Source: Henriciella sp. (GTDB taxonomy: Bacteria > Pseudomonadota > Alphaproteobacteria > Caulobacterales > Hyphomonadaceae). Taken from it: a DNA stretch of 64,000 nt. Below, one piece after another: positions 51,559 to 60,787 of the stretch. Under the pieces are notes generated by a model. That model made no database searches. It saw nothing but the letters and a program-made list of their open reading frames with translations, and was not told where the DNA came from. A program made the position numbers and the translations under genes. Location: positions 1 to 64,000 of the forward strand of contig JAEPOM010000013.1 in NCBI GenBank assembly GCA_017642885.1, given 5' to 3'. The first letter of the stretch is position 1, and each line of letters begins with the position of its first letter.

Positions 51559-52626
51559 ATGGCATTTTCGAGTTTCGAACCGGTTCAATTCTGCGAACAA
51601 ACGCGCCTGAACTCCCTTGCCGGCATGATTGGGCGAACTCCTCTGCTTGCGGTTCACGTGCGGTGGAAGGGCGAACAGCGGATCATTTATGCCAAGGCCG
51701 AACACTACAATCTAACCGGTAGTATCAAGGATCGGATGGCGCTCAACATTCTGAAATGTGGCTATGCGACGGGTGCCTTGAAGCCGGGCGATATGATTGT
51801 TGAAGCTACCAGCGGCAATGCGGGGATCGCGATGGCGGCGCTCGGACGCGCGCTGCGCCATCCCGTGCGGATCTATATGCCGGACTGGATGAGCGAAGAG
51901 CGCAAGTGCCTGCTGCGGTCTCTGGGCGCGGAGCTCTGCCTCATCAGTCGGGAAGAGGGTGGGTTTCTCGGCGCGATTGCCGCGACTGAAGCGCTGGCGG
52001 AAACGCGCGACGACGTCTTCCTGCCGCGCCAGTTCGCGAATTGTGAGAATTGCAATGCCCATGAAGCGACCACCGGTCCAGAGATCCTGAGCCAGTTGGC
52101 TTCGATCGGCCGAGTTCCAGACGGCTTCGTGGCCGGTGTCGGAACGGGTGGGACCGTGATGGGGGTCGGGCGTGCCCTGACTGACGCGCATCCAGGCGTA
52201 AAAATTCATCCCCTGGAGCCAGCCGAGTCGCCGACGCTTTCGACCGGGTACAAAACCGGAGCCCACCGCATTCAAGGGGTTTCGGACGATTTTATTCCAG
52301 CGATCGTAAAGCTGGATGAGATTGATGAAGTTGTGGCTGTGAGTGATGGCGACGCCATCATCATGGCTCAAAAGCTTGCTTCCGAGCTTGGTCTGGCTGT
52401 CGGCATATCCTCCGGTGCCAATCTGATTGGCGCTTTGGCCGTCCAGAATCAACTCGGAAGCAAGTCATGCGTCGCGACGATTTTCTGTGACGACAATAAG
52501 AAATACCTTTCAACCGACCTCGCGCGGGAAGAGCCGGTGAAGCCCTGTTACATCGCGCCTGAGGTTGAATTGATCGGGTTTGAAACGATCCCCTACGTGG
52601 CCGCCGCGGCTTCAATGATCGCGTAA
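51559..52626 (+). CDS. PLP-dependent cysteine-synthase-family enzyme
   Basis: 355 residues, fold type II PLP enzyme. PLP Lys in [15 protein letters not shown] near residue 57, substrate loop [13 protein letters not shown] and phosphate loop [15 protein letters not shown]. The end ([21 protein letters not shown]) matches a cysteine-synthase-like subgroup that is longer than CysK. Divergent from a CyuR-like regulator, it may degrade cysteine rather than make it. GATAGGAGG precedes the ATG. The last 34 bp overlap the convergent amine oxidase gene. Confidence 0.85.
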   Translation: MAFSSFEPVQFCEQTRLNSLAGMIGRTPLLAVHVRWKGEQRIIYAKAEHYNLTGSIKDRMALNILKCGYATGALKPGDMIVEATSGNAGIAMAALGRALRHPVRIYMPDWMSEERKCLLRSLGAELCLISREEGGFLGAIAATEALAETRDDVFLPRQFANCENCNAHEATTGPEILSQLASIGRVPDGFVAGVGTGGTVMGVGRALTDAHPGVKIHPLEPAESPTLSTGYKTGAHRIQGVSDDFIPAIVKLDEIDEVVAVSDGDAIIMAQKLASELGLAVGISSGANLIGALAVQNQLGSKSCVATIFCDDNKKYLSTDLAREEPVKPCYIAPEVELIGFETIPYVAAAASMIA

Positions 52627-53990
52627 GCGGCCCGCTCACCCGACTCCATCGCGCCCTCCATCCCCGTATGCAGGTATGATGTGTGCTCGCCCGCAAAATG
52701 CAGATTGCCAGCTGGGGCAACGACCCGTTCCGCCCAGGGCTGAATCTGGCCGGGAGCCCAATGCATATACGCACCGCCGCTTAGTGGCTGGGTTTCATCC
52801 CAGCGGGTCACTTTGTGCGCCCGCGCTTTGATACCGCGAGTCTCAGAGAGCGTTCGTTCGGCAAGCTGCATCCAGTCTTCATCGCTGGCGCTTATTCGGG
52901 TGCCGATACCATTGATCCAGCAGGTCAGTGCTACCGTCTCACCAGATTTGTTCCGAACCGGGAAGACGCGCTCGATTGGCGTATCCGACCACATCATAAG
53001 GGGCAGCCCATCGGAGGGACCGTCCTCCAGCTCCAGATAGACTTGCTGGATTTGCGTGTACGCCATGGTGTCGACAATCGGTTGGATTTGCGGCGTGCCG
53101 GGCATCAGAGCCAGTGGCAAGTGACGCAGCACGGGGAAAGGGAGCGTGCAGACGCAATACGGAGCGCGATAGTTGCGGTCTCCAGCGCGGACGGTCACGC
53201 CAGACCCCGATGCATCGATCCCGGTCACGGCTGTGCCATTCAAAACAGCGCTATCGCCAAGGCTGGCTGCCATGGCTTCCGGCAAGCGCTGTGAGCCACC
53301 TTCGACCTCTTCAGATGGTCCACTGGAGGCGTCCAGCTGGAACAGCGTCATGCTGCGCCACACGTTCAGCATGGAGTAGCTGCTGAGCTGGTTCGCATTC
53401 AGCGCAATATCACACAGGGCCCGACTTTGATCATCGAAACCCTGTTGGCTCAGAAACTCAGCCGCGCTGATGTCGAACTCGGGACTGACTTCGCGCCAGG
53501 CATATTGGTCTTTTAAGGGGTTTGCCGCGGCCGCCGCCATGAACAGGGCGACGTCCGGTGTGGCGCGCTTGAATGCGTCTGGGAAGGGATTATCAGCGGA
53601 GGTTGCCCATTCGCCTGCATCAAACACTTGCCCGTTCAAGACCATAGCTTTGTCTCTCGATCCACCTGGTTTCGGCGGGACAATTTTCAGACCCAAATCG
53701 ATCGCGGTGGAGCGCACCCTGGCATAGGATTGGCCAACCTGCTGTCCACCGGCTTCCGGTCGCCCCGGGACATCGTCGAGCGTCCACATTCGCCCGCCAA
53801 TCCGGTCAGAGGCTTCCAGGACGAGAACCTTCATTCCATCCGCTTGAAGCATACGAGCGGCGTGCAGACCTGCCAGTCCGGCACCGAGGATCAAGACGTC
53901 AGCATCATACGTCTCGACAATTGCAGGGGCGCAAGCCGCGGTGGCGGCGAGACCACTCATTGCCACAAAGTGCCGTCTTGTCAGTTGCAT
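52593..53990 (-). CDS. Tat-exported flavin amine oxidase
   Basis: 465 residues. Twin-arginine signal ([23 protein letters not shown]), then the FAD motif [36 protein letters not shown], and the C-terminal FAD-binding [26 protein letters not shown] typical of monoamine oxidases. It should work in the periplasm on an amine or related compound. The ATG at 53990 is used because it begins the Tat signal and follows a GAGG. Operator E lies 28 bp upstream, and an MFS gene is divergent. Confidence 0.88.
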   Translation of the reverse strand: MQLTRRHFVAMSGLAATAACAPAIVETYDADVLILGAGLAGLHAARMLQADGMKVLVLEASDRIGGRMWTLDDVPGRPEAGGQQVGQSYARVRSTAIDLGLKIVPPKPGGSRDKAMVLNGQVFDAGEWATSADNPFPDAFKRATPDVALFMAAAAANPLKDQYAWREVSPEFDISAAEFLSQQGFDDQSRALCDIALNANQLSSYSMLNVWRSMTLFQLDASSGPSEEVEGGSQRLPEAMAASLGDSAVLNGTAVTGIDASGSGVTVRAGDRNYRAPYCVCTLPFPVLRHLPLALMPGTPQIQPIVDTMAYTQIQQVYLELEDGPSDGLPLMMWSDTPIERVFPVRNKSGETVALTCWINGIGTRISASDEDWMQLAERTLSETRGIKARAHKVTRWDETQPLSGGAYMHWAPGQIQPWAERVVAPAGNLHFAGEHTSYLHTGMEGAMESGERAAYAIIEAAAAT

Positions 53991-54017
53991 ACTCGTTTTT
54001 TCCTCGACGTCCGGATC

Positions 54018-54033
54018 AAATGATATACCAATA
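54018..54033. promoter_or_regulatory. Operator E (degenerate GATATATC family)
   Basis: On the minus strand the site reads TATTGGTATATCATTT followed by G; the core has one mismatch (GGTATATC). It lies between the amine oxidase and MFS genes, oriented like the other sites toward the amine oxidase. Confidence 0.55.
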
Positions 54034-54086
54034 GACATCAGGAAACGAAAAGCGCCAAGCGCGAATTGAGCATTCTGGAGGAATTC

Positions 54087-55595
54087 ATGGAGCAAGACGG
54101 CGAATTCAAACGCGGCTGGCCGGTTTTGGCCGCTGCTGCTGTCGGTGTAGGGCTCGGCCTGTCGCCGCTGCCCTTCTACACGATTGGCGTCATGATCCCG
54201 CCGTTGCTCGGTGAGTTCGGGCCGATGGGGTGGTCAGCTGGCGACATTTTGAACGCGCTTGCCATCTATACGTTCGGAGCCTTTTTTGCCTCACCCTTCA
54301 TCGGTGTTCTAGCGGAAAAGTTCGGTGCGCGGCGCGTGGCGCTTGTCTCGATCGTGACCTTTGGCCTGGCTATGATGGCACTGGCGCTCAATACCGGATC
54401 GAAGACACTCTACATTGCGTTATGGCTGGTGTTGGCTTTTGCTGGGGCAGGCACCCTACCAATCACGTTCACGCGGCCTGTCGCCAACTGGTTCAAGGAT
54501 AATCGCGGTATCGCGCTCGGCATCGCGTTGATCGCGACGGGGGTATTCGGCGCCTTGGCGAAGTTCGGATCGCAATTCATCGTCTCCAATGAAGCGTTCC
54601 ATTTCGTCGGCGGGTCAGGTTGGCGCTCGGCCTATGTCTTGCTCGGTCTCTTGCCCATCGTGATCGCGCTGCCGCTCTCATATCTCAGCCTCCGAGACGT
54701 CAATGATGAGCCCGCGAGCGAGGCGTCGATTGTAAACCTGAAGTACCCGGTGCTCGGCATCGCGCTGCTGGGAACGATTGGTCTGGTCTGGATGGTGATC
54801 AATCAAGTCGTCCCACTCATGAACCAAAACGGATTGCGTCTGGAATACATTATGGCGTTCGGGTTCTGTGGCCTGGTCTTTGTGCCGGTGATCTTGATGC
54901 TGGTTCTGGACATCAAGAAAGCCCCGCCAGAAGTTCAGGAAGGGCAGGCTGTGGAGCTCCCCGGTTTGACGCTGCCTCAGGCTCTCAAAGAATGGCGTTT
55001 CTGGGTTCTCGCGATCTCGTTTGTGCCGATTTCTTATGCAATCGGCGCGATTATTCCAAACATTGAGCGCGTTTTGCGAGCAAACGAGTTTGGTATGGAC
55101 GAAGCCGTCGGCCTGGCCACGCTCACTGGCCTCGCCGTGCTCGGTGGACGCATTATTGGCGGTTATCTGATTGATCGCTTCTGGGCTCCTGGCGTCGCAT
55201 TCTTTTTCCTGGCTTCGCCCGCCATCGCGCTGTGGATGCTGGCGCAGCCGGGGGTCACACCGACAACCGCAACGATCGCGATCTTGATGATCGGGTTCGG
55301 AGCCGGGGTCGAATATGACTTCATGGCGTATATGGTCTCGAAATATTTCGGGATGAAATCCTATTCGGCAATCTATGGCGCGATCTATGGTTTCTTTGCG
55401 CTCGGAGCGGGCTTGGGTCCGAGCATCATGACCGATATTGCCGATGGTCGCGGCGTTCATTTCCTGGGCATAAATCTCGGCATTCTACCGGGGCAGGATT
55501 GGAACTTCACGCTGACCAGCGCGGCGATCATCCTGTTTGTGTCGACGATCCCGCTGCTCTTCCTTGGAAAGTACAAGTACACAGACGGTCACTAG
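54087..55595 (+). CDS. MFS transporter
   Basis: 502 residues, major facilitator with 12 helices and an elongated central loop. PFIGVLAEKFGARRVALVS near residues 72-90 is the loop 2-3 motif. Resemblance is to oxalate/formate or monocarboxylate-type MFS proteins (GAGVEYDFMAYMVSKYFGMKSYSAIYGAIYGFFALGAGLGP is typical). CTGGAGG lies before the ATG at 54087; a TTG at 54066 is rejected. Divergent from the amine oxidase across operator E, so it probably imports the product or substrate. Confidence 0.88.
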   Translation: MEQDGEFKRGWPVLAAAAVGVGLGLSPLPFYTIGVMIPPLLGEFGPMGWSAGDILNALAIYTFGAFFASPFIGVLAEKFGARRVALVSIVTFGLAMMALALNTGSKTLYIALWLVLAFAGAGTLPITFTRPVANWFKDNRGIALGIALIATGVFGALAKFGSQFIVSNEAFHFVGGSGWRSAYVLLGLLPIVIALPLSYLSLRDVNDEPASEASIVNLKYPVLGIALLGTIGLVWMVINQVVPLMNQNGLRLEYIMAFGFCGLVFVPVILMLVLDIKKAPPEVQEGQAVELPGLTLPQALKEWRFWVLAISFVPISYAIGAIIPNIERVLRANEFGMDEAVGLATLTGLAVLGGRIIGGYLIDRFWAPGVAFFFLASPAIALWMLAQPGVTPTTATIAILMIGFGAGVEYDFMAYMVSKYFGMKSYSAIYGAIYGFFALGAGLGPSIMTDIADGRGVHFLGINLGILPGQDWNFTLTSAAIILFVSTIPLLFLGKYKYTDGH

Positions 55596-56407
55596 GCGGA
55601 CACGGACGCGTCTAGTTTGGTGAGCACCAGATCAGCGGTGTCTTTCGGAAAGGCATCCATGAAGCCATAGCCCCATTGCGGGCACTCGATCACTTCGCCG
55701 TTTCGAAGAAGCGGGATTGCTCGCCGGGTACACTCGGTCAGGTCATCGACCGGGTTCAGCAGGGTTATTCGGTGCGGTAATTTGGTCAGCGCCTCGTCAA
55801 ACGGCTTGCCCCAGGCAAACGCCGCGACGTGGCCCCATTCATACGCCTCTCCACCCATCATGTTCATATACATGGAGCGGTCCATCATCTCGAGCGTCTG
55901 ACCGGGCCCTTGGCGCTCAGTCACCCGTTCCCAGCTCACTTTGAACCGCGTGTGCTCGGCGTCGAGTGGGATAGGCGTGAACATGTCTTTGAACATTTCG
56001 CGCTCTTCGTCTGTGAGAATAGCCGCTGAGACCATCGCGATGGCGTGCACACGATCAGCCCGGGTGAGGGCCATCTGCGCAGCGACTTTTGCACCTGTGT
56101 GATTGCCGAACAGATCTACGGTCTTCAGGCCAAGACCATCTGCCAGGTGCCACATCTCTTCGGCATACATCGGGATGGTCGTTTCCTCTTCAGACGGAGC
56201 AGCATCCGACATGCCATAGCCTGGATAGTCGGGCGCGATCACGGTTCGATCACGGCTGGCTTCACGCATGAAGATATCGAACTCGAGCCCGCATTTCGGG
56301 CTTTGGTGAAGGCAGATGAGCGGCGGTTTTCCGGTCTCGTCTCGGGCCTCGGCTATCCGGTAATGGATCTGACCATGCGTGCCTTCGACGTAGCCTTTGC
56401 GCACCAT
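55592..56407 (-). CDS. Alpha/beta-hydrolase-fold protein lacking the usual nucleophile
   Basis: 271 residues with alpha/beta hydrolase landmarks: ICLHQSPKCG (oxyanion loop), VIAPDYPGYGMSD and an Asp in LLNPVDDLTE. At the nucleophile elbow, however, the sequence is LFGNHTGAKVA, with His where Ser, Asp or Cys is expected, and the C-terminal region (WGYGFMDAFP) lacks the catalytic His. So either a non-hydrolytic role or unusual chemistry. ATG at 56407 follows GGAG; its start overlaps the stop of the upstream reductase gene (TGATG). Last gene of the operon from 58305. Confidence 0.82.
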   Translation of the reverse strand: MVRKGYVEGTHGQIHYRIAEARDETGKPPLICLHQSPKCGLEFDIFMREASRDRTVIAPDYPGYGMSDAAPSEEETTIPMYAEEMWHLADGLGLKTVDLFGNHTGAKVAAQMALTRADRVHAIAMVSAAILTDEEREMFKDMFTPIPLDAEHTRFKVSWERVTERQGPGQTLEMMDRSMYMNMMGGEAYEWGHVAAFAWGKPFDEALTKLPHRITLLNPVDDLTECTRRAIPLLRNGEVIECPQWGYGFMDAFPKDTADLVLTKLDASVSA

Positions 56408-57420
56408 CACACTTGCTCCGGGGAGACAGTGACGACAGCTTTGCCCTTGTTCTGGCCATTCATCAGTCGCTCGAACAGGGCAGGCGCATTGCCCAGGCCG
56501 TCCGCGCGGTCTTCAGCAAATTTCAACTGACCGCTGGCGATCCAGGGCGCGGCTTCGGACACAAACTCGTCCCAGCGCGGATAGAAGTCGTAAACCACAA
56601 GCCCGAACAATTGTGCGCGTTTGCCAATGATGAGGCCCGCGTTCAAAGGGTGCTGGCTCTGCGTCTCTGTATGGTAGGCATCGACCAGGCCGCAGAGGAC
56701 CCCCCGCGCATAGGTGCGGGCGTGCGTCAGGGCGAGCATGGCCATATCTGCTGAGACATTCTCGAAGAAGACAGACAGGCCATCAGGTAGGGCTTCGGCG
56801 AGGCGATCGCGCCAACCGTCTGCTTTATAGTCGATACAAGCGTCGAAGCCGTAAGTATCCGTAACCAAAGAACATTTCTCTGGTCCACCAGCGATGCCGA
56901 CCACTCGGTCCGCCCCCTTTATACGGGCGATCTGGCCCACGGTCCCGCCGACTGGGCCGGCTGCGGCATCGACGAGCACGGTGTCGCCTTTGCCCACTTT
57001 CGCGAGCTGACTGATGCCTGACCAGGCCGTGAGACCTGGCATGCCCAGGACGCCCGCATGGGCGGCAAGCGGGGCCACGCTCGGATCGATCTTGCGGGCG
57101 TCCACCGCGGGGATCGCGATGAATTCCTGCCAGCCGCCTTCCATGACATGAACCCAGTCACCTTCGGTAAAATCGGCTGAGCGGCTTTCCATGACCTGGC
57201 CGATCACCGCGCCGGGAATAGCGCCTTGCATCGGGGTGGGTGCCGGTTCTCCCATATGCCGTCCGCGCAAACGAGACCCAACATATGGATCAAGCGAGAG
57301 ATGAACGACGCGTACCACCAGGCCGCCTTCAAGGCAGGTCGGTCGCTCGGCATCGATAATGGCGAAGTCACCAGCGACCGGTTTATGGTCGATCGCGTGT
57401 CTCAGAGTTCCAAGTTTCAT
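56407..57420 (-). CDS. NADP-dependent MDR oxidoreductase (CurA-like)
   Basis: 337 residues, zinc-free medium-chain reductase of the leukotriene B4 dehydrogenase/CurA type. Markers: VRVVHLSLDPYVGSRLRG at the start, GMPGLTAWSGISQLAKVGKGDTVLVDAAAGPVGGTVGQIAR with the Rossmann glycines, and FFENVSADM. These enzymes reduce alpha,beta-unsaturated ketones or aldehydes. Its start is 3 bp after the VOC stop and its stop overlaps the hydrolase start, so the three are one transcript under operator F. Confidence 0.9.
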   Translation of the reverse strand: MKLGTLRHAIDHKPVAGDFAIIDAERPTCLEGGLVVRVVHLSLDPYVGSRLRGRHMGEPAPTPMQGAIPGAVIGQVMESRSADFTEGDWVHVMEGGWQEFIAIPAVDARKIDPSVAPLAAHAGVLGMPGLTAWSGISQLAKVGKGDTVLVDAAAGPVGGTVGQIARIKGADRVVGIAGGPEKCSLVTDTYGFDACIDYKADGWRDRLAEALPDGLSVFFENVSADMAMLALTHARTYARGVLCGLVDAYHTETQSQHPLNAGLIIGKRAQLFGLVVYDFYPRWDEFVSEAAPWIASGQLKFAEDRADGLGNAPALFERLMNGQNKGKAVVTVSPEQV

Positions 57421-57423
57421 GCC

Positions 57424-58305
57424 TTATCCTTCAACCATTTCGATGAGTGTGCCGTCAGGATCCTGGAGGACGCCGACGCGCTTTCCTTTGTAGATGACAC
57501 CATCCCGAACACTGGGCGCCGTCAGCCACGGGCCGGGCAGGGAGTCGAACTCCGGATAGAAGAGTGTGCCGATCGCGCACCCAGGCACCAGCATGCCATC
57601 TTGCCGCGGTCGCTGAATGGCGGCGTCCGGATATTGGTCTAGTTCCAGAAAAACATCTTTGCCGTGAATCAGCGTGCAGATCCTGTGCAGCTCATCCAGA
57701 GGGGTCCCATAAGCCTTGGCGAGCATCGTGTACGGGATCTCCATTTCGCGCCCAAAGTCCAGACCGCATTTTTCCTGCATCCATGTTGCGGCGCGATCCA
57801 TGTTTGAGTTGCCCATGACCAGAATGAAAAGCTTGTCGATCACGCTACCTGCACGAGGCAGATTGTATTCCGGTAGGTCGTCATTGATTTGCGTGAGGTA
57901 GACGATTTCTTCGTCTGGGCCTTTGACCTGCATCGGGTGGATCGCGTCGAGACCTGGGATCTTGTTCGGTGGTCCGATAATCTCAAATGGGCTCTCCTGC
58001 ATTCGGGCATTCACAGCCATCACATCCTGGACGCAAATCTCGATCGCGTTCCAACCGTAGGACCGCAGGGCTTGGAAACCTTCGACAGGAGGCTGCTCGA
58101 TAAACCGCAAAAAGATGTCAGCCCCTGAGCTCGGCTGCATGACGGCGTAAGCGCAGCCCGAAGAGTTCGGTGTCTTCCAGCTCTCGGCCAACGCATCTCT
58201 GATCTCGCCGTGCTCAACGACGGAGTAGTCGAAGAACCGCGAGTAGAGATCGACACTGCGATCAAGGTCCGAGACCGTCACCGTGGCGGCGCGCAAAAGT
58301 TTCAT
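57424..58305 (-). CDS. Two-domain VOC family protein
   Basis: 293 residues with two VOC modules (about 1-130: LLRAATVTVSDLDRSVDLYSRFFDY; about 145-290, ending GKRVGVLQDPDGTLIEMVEG). The layout is that of extradiol dioxygenases and two-module glyoxalases, but I cannot verify a full metal triad, so ring cleavage is unproven. First gene of a tight operon with the MDR reductase and alpha/beta-fold protein, 43 bp from operator F. Confidence 0.82.
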   Translation of the reverse strand: MKLLRAATVTVSDLDRSVDLYSRFFDYSVVEHGEIRDALAESWKTPNSSGCAYAVMQPSSGADIFLRFIEQPPVEGFQALRSYGWNAIEICVQDVMAVNARMQESPFEIIGPPNKIPGLDAIHPMQVKGPDEEIVYLTQINDDLPEYNLPRAGSVIDKLFILVMGNSNMDRAATWMQEKCGLDFGREMEIPYTMLAKAYGTPLDELHRICTLIHGKDVFLELDQYPDAAIQRPRQDGMLVPGCAIGTLFYPEFDSLPGPWLTAPSVRDGVIYKGKRVGVLQDPDGTLIEMVEG

Positions 58306-58347
58306 GGCTCCAAACCCTTTGCAAAGCCCTCAAAAGGGCGGCATAAG

Positions 58348-58363
58348 AAAAGATATATCATTT
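58348..58363. promoter_or_regulatory. Operator F (GATATATC family)
   Basis: AAAAGATATATCATTT, core 58352-58359, followed by GTT. It lies between the divergent VOC operon (43 bp) and the DUF1330 gene (38 bp). Confidence 0.8.
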
Positions 58364-58400
58364 GTTTTGGCTGCGGCTAGCACTTCTGGGAGAAAAGATG

Positions 58401-58691
58401 ATGAGCGCTTACATGATTGTCTTCGCAAAGATCCACGATCGGGAGCGTTTTATCAATGATTACGGCATCCCGACTGCGAAACTGATCGGCGAATATGGCG
58501 GCGAATATGTACTGCGCGGTCCCGGAGTCGAGTCGCTTGAGGGCGGGTTGTTCGATGGAGCGAGCGCGGTCATCTCGAAATGGCCAAGCAAAGATGCCAT
58601 CAAGGCCTTCTGGAACAGCGACGCCTACGCCAAGCTAAAAGCGGCGCGCCAACCGGTCTCTGAGGCGCACGTCATGATCGTGGAGGGATAA
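58401..58691 (+). CDS. DUF1330 family protein
   Basis: 96 residues, dimeric alpha/beta-barrel (ferredoxin-like) type: SAYMIVFAKIHDRERFINDYGIPTAKLIGEYGGEYVLRGPGVESLEG, then ISKWPSKDAIKAFWNSDAYAKLKAAR. DUF1330 proteins often lie in catabolic operons without proven activity; some may be isomerases. Two adjacent ATGs (58398 and 58401) follow GGGAG; the second has better spacing. The next gene starts 1 bp after its stop. Confidence 0.85.
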   Translation: MSAYMIVFAKIHDRERFINDYGIPTAKLIGEYGGEYVLRGPGVESLEGGLFDGASAVISKWPSKDAIKAFWNSDAYAKLKAARQPVSEAHVMIVEG

Positions 58692-58692
58692 G

Positions 58693-59532
58693 ATGAAACG
58701 TGCTGTGACGGCTCTGGTGAGCGCCCTTGCATTGATCGGATGTCAGACACTGACGGATCCACCGCTGGATCAAGAGACGGTGGTGGAAACCGCTCCGGCA
58801 GTTGAGCTCGTCGAGGCGGGGCAGGTCAACCCAGACCTGAACGGCGGAAAAATCATCGCTTTAGCGCACGAGGCGGCGGGCGGAGAAACATTTGTTTCTC
58901 CAGGGTCGCTCTTTTTATCAGGTCACAACACGATCTACGAGAAGGACGGTAGCAGTACGGTCTGGGATCAGTACGCGATGTGGCGAGTCTTTGCTGACGA
59001 GAAGAGTGATGCTCATGTCGCAAACGGCAAAGTGCGTATCGAAGGTTGGAGTGAGGGCCAGCTGGCGTTGCTTCTGAGCTTCGATGGAGAGGCGACCTAC
59101 AACCAATCAGGCCGAATGGAAGACCAGTCCGCGAACGCCATGTGGAGCAATAATTTTGGTTTCGGCGCGATCCGCAACGCGCTGGATTTTGGCTGGACGC
59201 AGACGCGGCGATCCGATCGAACGATTGATGGGAAACCCGCCTACATGGTCCAGCTCACCGATCCCGAAAGCGGCAAAACGCTGTTCGGCTTTGATCAATC
59301 CACGATGCAAATCCTTTATGTCGGGTTCGATACGCCACGCGGGTGGCATGAGCGGCGCTATTCTGATTATTTCTCCAAGCCGGGGATCAACTGGCAGCAG
59401 GCTGGGCGCGTGCGGCTCTTCTATGACGGTGTGATGTCGAATGAAGCAATCTGGACCGACTTTCAGGTTGGCGCCGACTATAGCGATGAGACATTCGTCA
59501 TCGAAACCGTTCCGGTCGAGCCGAGCTTTTAA
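58693..59532 (+). CDS. Putative lipoprotein of the catabolic regulon
   Basis: 279 residues. Lipobox LIGC near residues 14-17, an acidic linker, then a soluble beta-rich domain with many aromatic residues (GETFVSPGSLFLSGHNTIYEKDG ... YMVQLTDPESGKTLFGFDQSTMQILYVGFDTPRGWHERRYSDYF). It looks like the LolA/outer-membrane-lipoprotein-sorting type of fold, but no firm match. It is almost fused to the DUF1330 gene and so is under operator F. Function unknown. Confidence 0.65.
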   Translation: MKRAVTALVSALALIGCQTLTDPPLDQETVVETAPAVELVEAGQVNPDLNGGKIIALAHEAAGGETFVSPGSLFLSGHNTIYEKDGSSTVWDQYAMWRVFADEKSDAHVANGKVRIEGWSEGQLALLLSFDGEATYNQSGRMEDQSANAMWSNNFGFGAIRNALDFGWTQTRRSDRTIDGKPAYMVQLTDPESGKTLFGFDQSTMQILYVGFDTPRGWHERRYSDYFSKPGINWQQAGRVRLFYDGVMSNEAIWTDFQVGADYSDETFVIETVPVEPSF

Positions 59533-59608
59533 ACTTCTGACGCGAAGGAAGATTTGCCAATACCCTGTTCCTGCCCCACCTAGGGACAAACAGGTATAGG
59601 AGAGTGTT

Positions 59609-60787
59609 ATGGCAACAGGCCGCGAATTTGACGTCATCGTCTACGGATCAACCGGTTACACGGGCCGGCTGGTCGCTGAGTATTTAGCTAAAACCTATGG
59701 TGTCGGGGGTGAGGTCAAATGGGCCATGGCTGGCCGCAGCCAGGAAAAGTTGGCCGCTGTGCGCGACGAGATCGGGGCACCCGCCGAAACGCCATTTGTT
59801 GTCGCTGACGCAAACGATCCCGCCAGTCTGAAAGCGATGGCCGAGCGTGCTGGCTGTATCTGCACAACGGTTGGTCCTTACCAGCTATATGGCGAAGCGC
59901 TTGTCTCCGCCTGCGCAGATGCAGGCACGGACTATGTCGATCTGTGCGGCGAGCCGGGCTGGATGTATCAGATGATCGAGAAATATGAGAGCGCGGCGCA
60001 GGCCAGCGGCGCGCGGATCGTATTCTCGTGTGGCTTTGACTCAATCCCGTTCGATCTTGGGGTCTGGTTTACCCAGGAAGCCGCTAAGGAGCGTTTCGGG
60101 GCTCCTGTTCCGCGGATCAAAGGCCGCGTCCGTAAGATGCAGGGTACGTTCTCTGGTGGAACCGCTGCGAGTTTGAAGGCAACGCTCGCTGCGGTGAAAG
60201 AAGATCCGTCCTTGCTCGGTGTGCTGCAAAATCCGTTGAGCCTGACGATGGGTTTCCAGGGTCCGGACCAGCCGCACGGCATGGCCCCGATCGAAGACAA
60301 AGATATTGGCAGCTGGTCTGCGCCGTTCATAATGGCGTCAATCAATACCAAGAATGTTCATCGCTCAAATGCGTTGATGGGCCACGGCTACGGCGAAGAT
60401 TTTGTCTATGACGAGATGATGCTCACCGGTCCTGGCGATCAGGGCAAAGCCGCTGCGGAGGCAGTCGCAAGCATGGACATGCTGGGCGGTGATGATGCTC
60501 CGAAGCCGGGCGAAGGTCCAACCAAGGAAGAGCGTGAGAGCGGCTTCTATGATGTGATGTTCTACGGGACCTCTGCAGATGGCCAGGTCATTATTGGCGG
60601 CGTCACCGGTGATAAAGATCCAGGATATGGCTCCACCTCGAAAATGATCGCCGAGAGCGCGATCTGCCTCGTGAAAGACAATACTGGAACCCCAGGCGGC
60701 ATCTGGACACCAGCGCCAGCCATGGGCAGCCATCTGGTCAAACGCCTCACCGAGAAGGCTGGCCTGACGTTCGAGATCGAAAACTAG
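59609..60787 (+). CDS. Saccharopine dehydrogenase-like NAD-binding protein
   Basis: 392 residues. N-terminal Rossmann motif [18 protein letters not shown] near residues 11-28, then [32 protein letters not shown], typical of the saccharopine-dehydrogenase/trans-acting enoyl reductase group. In actinobacteria relatives reduce lipid enoyl groups; here the substrate is unknown. AGGAG precedes the ATG. The 3' end overlaps that of purT by four bases. Confidence 0.88.
   Translation: MATGREFDVIVYGSTGYTGRLVAEYLAKTYGVGGEVKWAMAGRSQEKLAAVRDEIGAPAETPFVVADANDPASLKAMAERAGCICTTVGPYQLYGEALVSACADAGTDYVDLCGEPGWMYQMIEKYESAAQASGARIVFSCGFDSIPFDLGVWFTQEAAKERFGAPVPRIKGRVRKMQGTFSGGTAASLKATLAAVKEDPSLLGVLQNPLSLTMGFQGPDQPHGMAPIEDKDIGSWSAPFIMASINTKNVHRSNALMGHGYGEDFVYDEMMLTGPGDQGKAAAEAVASMDMLGGDDAPKPGEGPTKEERESGFYDVMFYGTSADGQVIIGGVTGDKDPGYGSTSKMIAESAICLVKDNTGTPGGIWTPAPAMGSHLVKRLTEKAGLTFEIEN

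Noticed and set aside
38440-58359. GATATATC as a -10 promoter element
   Set aside because: No consistent -35 box lies 16-18 bp upstream of the copies, and the long two-fold symmetry fits a protein operator better.
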